DNA of 16,880 nucleotides from Spirochaetota bacterium. GTDB taxonomy: Bacteria > Spirochaetota > Spirochaetia > Treponematales > UBA12059. Below are positions 13,174 to 16,880 of this stretch, piece after piece; the stretch's first letter is position 1, and every line of letters starts with the position of its first letter. Location of the stretch: the NCBI GenBank assembly GCA_022709445.1, contig JAKLIU010000013.1, positions 1 through 16,880 of the forward strand, read 5' to 3'. The notes below the pieces were generated by a model. It searched no databases, was not told the DNA's origin, and saw only the letters and a list, made by a program, of their open reading frames with translations. Both the position numbers and the translations under genes were made by a program.

Positions 13174-14085
13174 TTGGGATCGATAATCAACGCCCAGCAG
13201 ATCATCAACGGGCTGCAGCTGGGCTCAATCTACGCGCTCATCGCGCTGGGCTACACGATGGTCTACGGAATCGTACGGCTCATCAACTTCGCCCACGGCG
13301 ACTTCTACATGATCGGAGCCTACGCGGCGTACGGCGCGTTCTTCCTCTTCAACGCCGTGCTCGGCGGAGCCGGCGGACCCATGGCGGTCGCCACGCTCCT
13401 GTTCGCCATGCTGGCCGGCCTGTCCATTGCGGCGCTCACCAACCGCTTCGCCTACAGGCCGCTCAGGTACAAACCAAAGCTGTCGTCGCTCATCACGGCG
13501 ATCGGCGTGTCCATGTTCATCGAGTACGTGTTCTCCGCGACGCCCTTCATCGGCGCGTCCTTCAGGGCCTTCCCGGCCATCATCCCGCAGAGCCTGTTCA
13601 AGATCGGCAGCGCGACGGTGTCCAACTACGTGGTCATAGACCTCGCGGTGGCCGGCACGCTCATGATCGGCCTGACCGTCCTGGTCAAGTGGACCAAACT
13701 GGGCAAGGCCATGCGCGCCGTGTCCCAGGACAAGGACGCGGCCCGGCTCATGGGCATAGACATAGAGAAGGTGATCTCAGCCACCTTCATGATTGGCGGC
13801 GCCTTCGCCGGCGCGGCCGGCCTCCTGGCCGGCATGACCTACCCGCGCATCTTCCCGTACATGGGCATCCTGCCCGGGCTCAAGGCCTTCATCGCGGCCG
13901 TGCTCGGCGGCATCGGGAACATACCCGGGGCCATGCTCGGCGCGTACATCATGGGACTGGCCGAGACCTTCGCCTCGGCCTACAACTCCCTCCTGGGGGA
14001 AGGCATCGCCTTCGCCATCCTCATCCTCGTGCTCCTCGTCCGGCCCCGCGGCCTGCTCGGCGAGAAGACCGCAGACAAGATCTAG
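13174..14085 (+). CDS. livH: Branched-chain amino acid ABC transporter permease LivH
   Basis: This 303-residue inner-membrane permease (BPD_transp_2 family) is one of the two channel subunits of the Liv importer. The N-terminal hallmark is QQIINGLQLGSIYALIALGY, followed by TMVYGIVRLINFAHGDFYMI. Multiple membrane helices follow, and the cytoplasmic coupling segment includes GKAMRAVSQDKDAARLMGID (184-203). The start is a TTG codon at 13174, chosen because GGGAGG sits 5 nt upstream and no ATG occurs before the conserved region; initiation at TTG may hold expression below livJ. The stop codon is followed within 9 bp by the livM start. Confidence 0.95.
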   Translation: MGSIINAQQIINGLQLGSIYALIALGYTMVYGIVRLINFAHGDFYMIGAYAAYGAFFLFNAVLGGAGGPMAVATLLFAMLAGLSIAALTNRFAYRPLRYKPKLSSLITAIGVSMFIEYVFSATPFIGASFRAFPAIIPQSLFKIGSATVSNYVVIDLAVAGTLMIGLTVLVKWTKLGKAMRAVSQDKDAARLMGIDIEKVISATFMIGGAFAGAAGLLAGMTYPRIFPYMGILPGLKAFIAAVLGGIGNIPGAMLGAYIMGLAETFASAYNSLLGEGIAFAILILVLLVRPRGLLGEKTADKI

Positions 14086-14094
14086 GTGGACACG

Positions 14095-15177
14095 ATGGAA
14101 TACAAACCCGTATTGCAGACGCTCAAGCGGATAGGGTCCTGGATCGTCTTCCCCCTGCTCTCCGTGGGCGACATCGTCGGCCGCAAGACCGGCAGGAACA
14201 TGCCCCGCCTGACCCTGGCGGCCCTCGGCATCTACCTGTACATCTACGTGCTCGGCTCCACCGGCGTGTTCAACGGCTACGTGATGCACATCATCAACCT
14301 GTCGCTGATCTACGTGGCCCTGGCGGCCAGCCTCAACCTGATCAACGGGATCACCGGCCAGTTCTCCCTGGGCCACATGGGCTTCGCGGCCGTGGGCGCC
14401 TACGTCTCCGGCACGTTCACCACCCTGCTCTTCAAGCTGAACCCATCCGTGCCCGGGGCGTACCTCGTGTTCGTCGGGGCCATCGTTGCGGGCGGCGTGG
14501 CGGCGGCCCTCATGGGCGTGCTGATAGGCTTCCCCTCGCTCAGGCTCAAGGGCGACTACCTGGCCATCGTCACCCTGGGCTTCGGCGAGATCATCCGCAC
14601 CATACTGAACAACATCTCCTACGTGGGCGGGCCGCGCGGACTCCTGGGCATTCCCAAGTTCTCCAACTTCACCATCATCTTCGCCGCCGCCTTCCTGACC
14701 ATCCTGGTCATCAGGAACCTGGTGCACTCCTCGCACGGCCGCGCCTTCCTGGCCATACGCGAGAACGAGCTGGCCGCGGAATTGGCGGGCATAGACACCA
14801 CCCGGTACAAGGTGCTGTCGTTCGCCATTGGCGCGGGCTTCGCCGGCGTGGCGGGCGGACTGTTCGCCCACCTCCTGCAGATGGCGCACCCGACCCAGTA
14901 CGGCTTCATGGGCTCGGTGATGGTCCTGATCATGGTGTACGCGGGCGGCGTCGGCTCCCTGACCGGATCCATCATCGCCGCCTTCTCACTGACCTTCCTG
15001 TCGGAGGGCCTGCGCGGCGTGCTGGACGGCCTCGGTGAACTCACCAACCTGCCCCTGGGCGACCTGCGCATGGTCATCTACGCCCTGCTCCTCATCCTCA
15101 TCATGCTGTTCCGCACCGAGGGACTGATGGGCAACAAGGAATCCAAGCTGCTGATGCTGCCGGAGGACAAGCGATGA
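14095..15177 (+). CDS. livM: Branched-chain amino acid ABC transporter permease LivM
   Basis: This protein of 360 residues (363 if it starts at the GTG at 14086) is the second BPD_transp_2 permease. It has multiple membrane helices and the LivM hallmark LSLIYVALAASLNLINGITG followed by QFSLGHMGFAAVGAY. The cytoplasmic coupling region GRAFLAIRENELAAELAGID contacts the ATPase in this family. I prefer the ATG at 14095, with GGTGGA 4 nt upstream; the GTG at 14086 directly abuts the livH stop and lacks a good site. The last codons overlap livG (ATGA), indicating translational coupling. It pairs with LivH to form the transmembrane pathway. Confidence 0.94.
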   Translation: MEYKPVLQTLKRIGSWIVFPLLSVGDIVGRKTGRNMPRLTLAALGIYLYIYVLGSTGVFNGYVMHIINLSLIYVALAASLNLINGITGQFSLGHMGFAAVGAYVSGTFTTLLFKLNPSVPGAYLVFVGAIVAGGVAAALMGVLIGFPSLRLKGDYLAIVTLGFGEIIRTILNNISYVGGPRGLLGIPKFSNFTIIFAAAFLTILVIRNLVHSSHGRAFLAIRENELAAELAGIDTTRYKVLSFAIGAGFAGVAGGLFAHLLQMAHPTQYGFMGSVMVLIMVYAGGVGSLTGSIIAAFSLTFLSEGLRGVLDGLGELTNLPLGDLRMVIYALLLILIMLFRTEGLMGNKESKLLMLPEDKR

Positions 15178-15950
15178 GCGCGCTCCTATCCATCCAGAAC
15201 ATGACGCACTTCTTCGGTGGCCTCAAGGCCGTGTCGGAGTTCTCCTTCGACGTGCCCGAGGGCGTCATCTACGGCCTCATAGGCCCCAACGGCTCGGGGA
15301 AGACCACCACCTTCAACCTGATCACGGGCATTTACAACCCGACCCAGGGGACGATCCTGCTCGACGGGAAGGACATCACGGGCCAGAAGCCGTACAAGAT
15401 CGTGCGCTCGGGCATCGGGCGCACCTTCCAGAACCTGCGCATCTTCTCCAGCATGTCCGTGCTGGACAACATCCGCGCCGCCAAGCAGTACCGGGCCAAG
15501 AGCGGCCTACTCTCATCGGTGATGCGCCTGCCCGGCTTCATGGCAGAGGAAAAGCGCATACGCGAGGAGTCGATGAACCTGCTGGAAGTGCTGCACCTGG
15601 CCGACAGGGCGGATGACGCCGCGCGCAACCTGCCGTACGGCGACCTCAGGCGCCTGGAGATAGCGCGCGCCCTGGCCACCCAGCCGCGCCTCCTGCTCCT
15701 GGACGAGCCGGCGGCGGGCATGAACCCCAAGGAAGTGCAGGACCTGATGAAGCTCGTGCAGCGCGTGCGCGACGAGTTCAAGGTCACGGTGTTCCTCATC
15801 GAGCACCACATGAAGGTTGTCATGGGAATCTGCGAGAGGGTCAAGGTGCTCGACTTCGGGACCACCATCGCCGAGGGCAAGCCCGAGGACGTGGGCCGCG
15901 ACGCGAAAGTGCTCGAGGCCTACCTGGGCAGGAAGGGGGCCGCATGCTGA
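15174..15950 (+). CDS. livG: Branched-chain amino acid ABC transporter ATP-binding protein LivG
   Basis: This 258-residue ABC ATPase has a Walker A GPNGSGKT (37-44), a Q-loop in GRTFQNLRIF (Q86), the LivG-type signature LPYGDLRRLEIARALA (153-168) replacing the usual LSGGQ, a Walker B LLLLDEPA (173-180) and a switch histidine H211. The signature form and GRTFQNLRIF are diagnostic for LivG rather than LivF. It hydrolyses ATP on the cytoplasmic face of the LivHM channel. The start ATG overlaps the livM stop by 4 bp, and the stop overlaps the livF start by 7 bp. Confidence 0.96.
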   Translation: MSALLSIQNMTHFFGGLKAVSEFSFDVPEGVIYGLIGPNGSGKTTTFNLITGIYNPTQGTILLDGKDITGQKPYKIVRSGIGRTFQNLRIFSSMSVLDNIRAAKQYRAKSGLLSSVMRLPGFMAEEKRIREESMNLLEVLHLADRADDAARNLPYGDLRRLEIARALATQPRLLLLDEPAAGMNPKEVQDLMKLVQRVRDEFKVTVFLIEHHMKVVMGICERVKVLDFGTTIAEGKPEDVGRDAKVLEAYLGRKGAAC

Positions 15951-16648
15951 GCGTCAAGAACCTCAAGGTGATGTACGGGCAGATATCCGCGCTCAAGGAC
16001 GTCTCGTTCGAGGTGCCCGAGGGCAAGATAGTCACCCTGATCGGCGCCAACGGCGCCGGCAAGACCACGACGCTGCGCGCCGTCTCCGGGCTTGAGAAGC
16101 CGGCCGGCGGCACCATCACGTTCAAGGGCGTGAACGTCGGCGGCATGGAGGCCCACAAGCTGGTGTCTCTGGGCATCTCCCACGTGCCGGAAGGCCGCAA
16201 GATCTTCCCCACGCTGACCGTGAGGGAGAACCTGGAGCTGGCCGCATGGACCATCAAGGACAAGGCCGAGATCAAGCGGCGCATGGAGGAGGTGTTCCAC
16301 TTCTTCCCGCGCGTGGCCGAGCGCGTCAACCAGCTGGGCGGCACCCTGTCCGGCGGCGAGCAGCAGATGCTCGCTGTGGGCAGGGCCATCGTCACCGGCG
16401 GGGAGCTCCTGCTCCTCGACGAGCCCTCCATGGGCCTGGCGCCCGTGCTGGTCGACGAGATCTTCGACAAGATCGTGGCCATCAACAAGATGGGCACCAC
16501 GGTGCTGCTGGTGGAGCAGAACGCAGCCGAGGCCCTGGAGATAGCGGACTTCGCCTACGTGCTGGAGACCGGATACACGACCATCTCCGGCGAGTCGAGC
16601 GCGGTGTCCTGCGATCCGCGCGTGCGCGAGGCGTACCTGGGCGTTTAG
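15944..16648 (+). CDS. livF: Branched-chain amino acid ABC transporter ATP-binding protein LivF
   Basis: This 234-residue ABC ATPase has a Walker A GANGAGKT (34-41), the LivF hallmark VPEGRKIFPTLTVRENLE (81-98), a signature LSGGEQQMLAVGRAI (135-149), and a Walker B LLLLDEPS (155-162). VEQN (190-193) stands where other ABC ATPases have the switch histidine, which is normal for LivF. It works as the partner ATPase of LivG. The ATG at 15944 lies inside the end of livG (7-bp overlap). It is the last gene of the operon; hairpin-forming sequence begins immediately after its stop. Confidence 0.96.
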   Translation: MLSVKNLKVMYGQISALKDVSFEVPEGKIVTLIGANGAGKTTTLRAVSGLEKPAGGTITFKGVNVGGMEAHKLVSLGISHVPEGRKIFPTLTVRENLELAAWTIKDKAEIKRRMEEVFHFFPRVAERVNQLGGTLSGGEQQMLAVGRAIVTGGELLLLDEPSMGLAPVLVDEIFDKIVAINKMGTTVLLVEQNAAEALEIADFAYVLETGYTTISGESSAVSCDPRVREAYLGV

Positions 16649-16691
16649 TCAAACCGGCGGTTCAAACCGGCGGTTCAAACCGCCGGTTTGA
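16649..16691 (+). terminator. Hairpin directly after livF, built from 13-bp repeats
   Basis: TCAAACCGGCGGT occurs at 16649-16661 and again at 16662-16674. The third segment (16675-16691) is TCAAACCG-c-CGGTTTGA, itself a palindrome. A 12-bp perfect stem forms between 16662-16673 and 16680-16691 with a 6-nt loop, and the first copy can compete for the same partner. Position suggests the 3' end of the liv transcript, but there is no U tract, so Rho-independent termination is uncertain. Confidence 0.5.
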
Positions 16692-16694
16692 CAT

Positions 16695-16721
16695 CGCGGT
16701 TCCGGCCATGCCGGAACCGCG
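16695..16721. repeat. Hairpin B1 of the terminal array
   Basis: The 12-bp perfect stem CGCGGTTCCGGC / GCCGGAACCGCG has loop CAT. It is flanked by GACATCGC on the left (overlapping the stem) and GCGGGTTG on the right (16719-16726). The same flanks surround the hairpins in the following 72-bp repeats, but the stem here has GG/CC where they have AA/TT. Confidence 0.7.
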
Positions 16722-16728
16722 GGTTGTA

Positions 16729-16747
16729 GTCGCGCCATGGGCGCGAC
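16729..16747. repeat. Short palindrome between array hairpins
   Basis: Arms GTCGCGCC and GGCGCGAC (8 bp, perfect) surround ATG. A slightly shortened form (GCGCC-atg-GGCGC) recurs at 16804-16816 between the next two hairpins, and a half site ends the window. Confidence 0.6.
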
Positions 16748-16880
16748 ATCGCAATTCCGGCCTGAGCCGGAATTGCGGGTTGGGAAAGCGGCGAAGCGTA
16801 AATGCGCCATGGGCGCGACATCGCAATTCCGGCCTGAGCCGGAATTGCGGGTTGGGAAAGCGGCGAAGCGTAAATGCGCC
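16741..16880. repeat. 72-bp tandem repeat with internal hairpins, runs off the window
   Basis: Unit 1 is 16741-16812 and unit 2 starts at 16813; the 68 bases of unit 2 that are visible are identical to unit 1. Each unit carries the 12-bp perfect stem CGCAATTCCGGC / GCCGGAATTGCG with loop CTGA (16750-16777 in unit 1), then GCGGGTTG and a spacer GGAAAGCGGCGAAGCG, then half of a palindrome completed by the next unit. I see no coding frame, spacer pattern or transposase. It resembles REP/BIME-type intergenic palindromic elements by layout only; family membership is unknown. The array probably continues beyond 16880. Confidence 0.8.

Noticed and set aside
13777..14889. 370-codon minus-strand frame antisense to livH and livM
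   Set aside because: It is His/Gly/Glu-rich without domains, and the plus strand encodes two clear permeases.
16649..16880. CRISPR array
   Set aside because: The period is 72 bp with identical units and no unique spacers, each unit contains large perfect hairpins, and no cas gene is nearby.

Overview
The window reads as high-GC bacterial chromosome, about two-thirds G+C by eye. The best guess for the organism is a free-living, motile, high-GC member of the Spirochaetota (Spirochaeta-like). This rests on the style of the long chemoreceptor signalling domains, a metallo-beta-lactamase protein fused to cyclic-nucleotide-binding-like domains, and the loose lipobox of the LivJ lipoprotein. It is inference from protein character; no rRNA or tRNA is present to settle it.

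Layout. (1) 1-850: the 5' end of a GH1 beta-glucosidase gene (minus, cut by the window edge) diverges from a TetR-family regulator, with an operator-like inverted repeat between them. (2) 840-5125: two divergently transcribed chemoreceptor genes. One is a classical membrane receptor (minus). The other is a soluble receptor whose C-terminus is a solute-binding-protein domain (plus); it is translationally coupled to a CPBP-family membrane protease. (3) 5106-9399, minus strand: a probable operon of an N-terminally multi-spanning HisKA_2 histidine kinase, a membrane chemoreceptor ending in a PilZ (c-di-GMP-binding) domain, and a PlsC-like acyltransferase. (4) 9518-11713, minus strand: a metallo-beta-lactamase-fold protein with two cyclic-nucleotide-binding-like domains. 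(5) 11838-16648, plus strand: a complete branched-chain amino acid ABC importer, livJ-livH-livM-livG-livF, with a good sigma70-type promoter and two hairpins between livJ and livH. (6) 16649-16880: a non-coding array of perfect hairpins, including a 72-bp tandem repeat that runs off the window.

How the genes fit together. Regions 2 and 3 form a sensory island: three methyl-accepting-type proteins with three different input arrangements (extracytoplasmic domain, cytosolic solute-binding domain, cytosolic PilZ domain) plus a sensor kinase. No cheA, cheW, cheR, cheB, cheY or flagellar gene is nearby, so outputs must be supplied from elsewhere. The liv operon is an ordinary nutrient importer. The points most worth follow-up are the soluble chemoreceptor/solute-binding fusion, the chemoreceptor/PilZ fusion downstream of an orphan kinase, the MBL protein whose nucleotide-binding domains seem to lack the phosphate-binding arginine, and the covarying hairpin array after livF.
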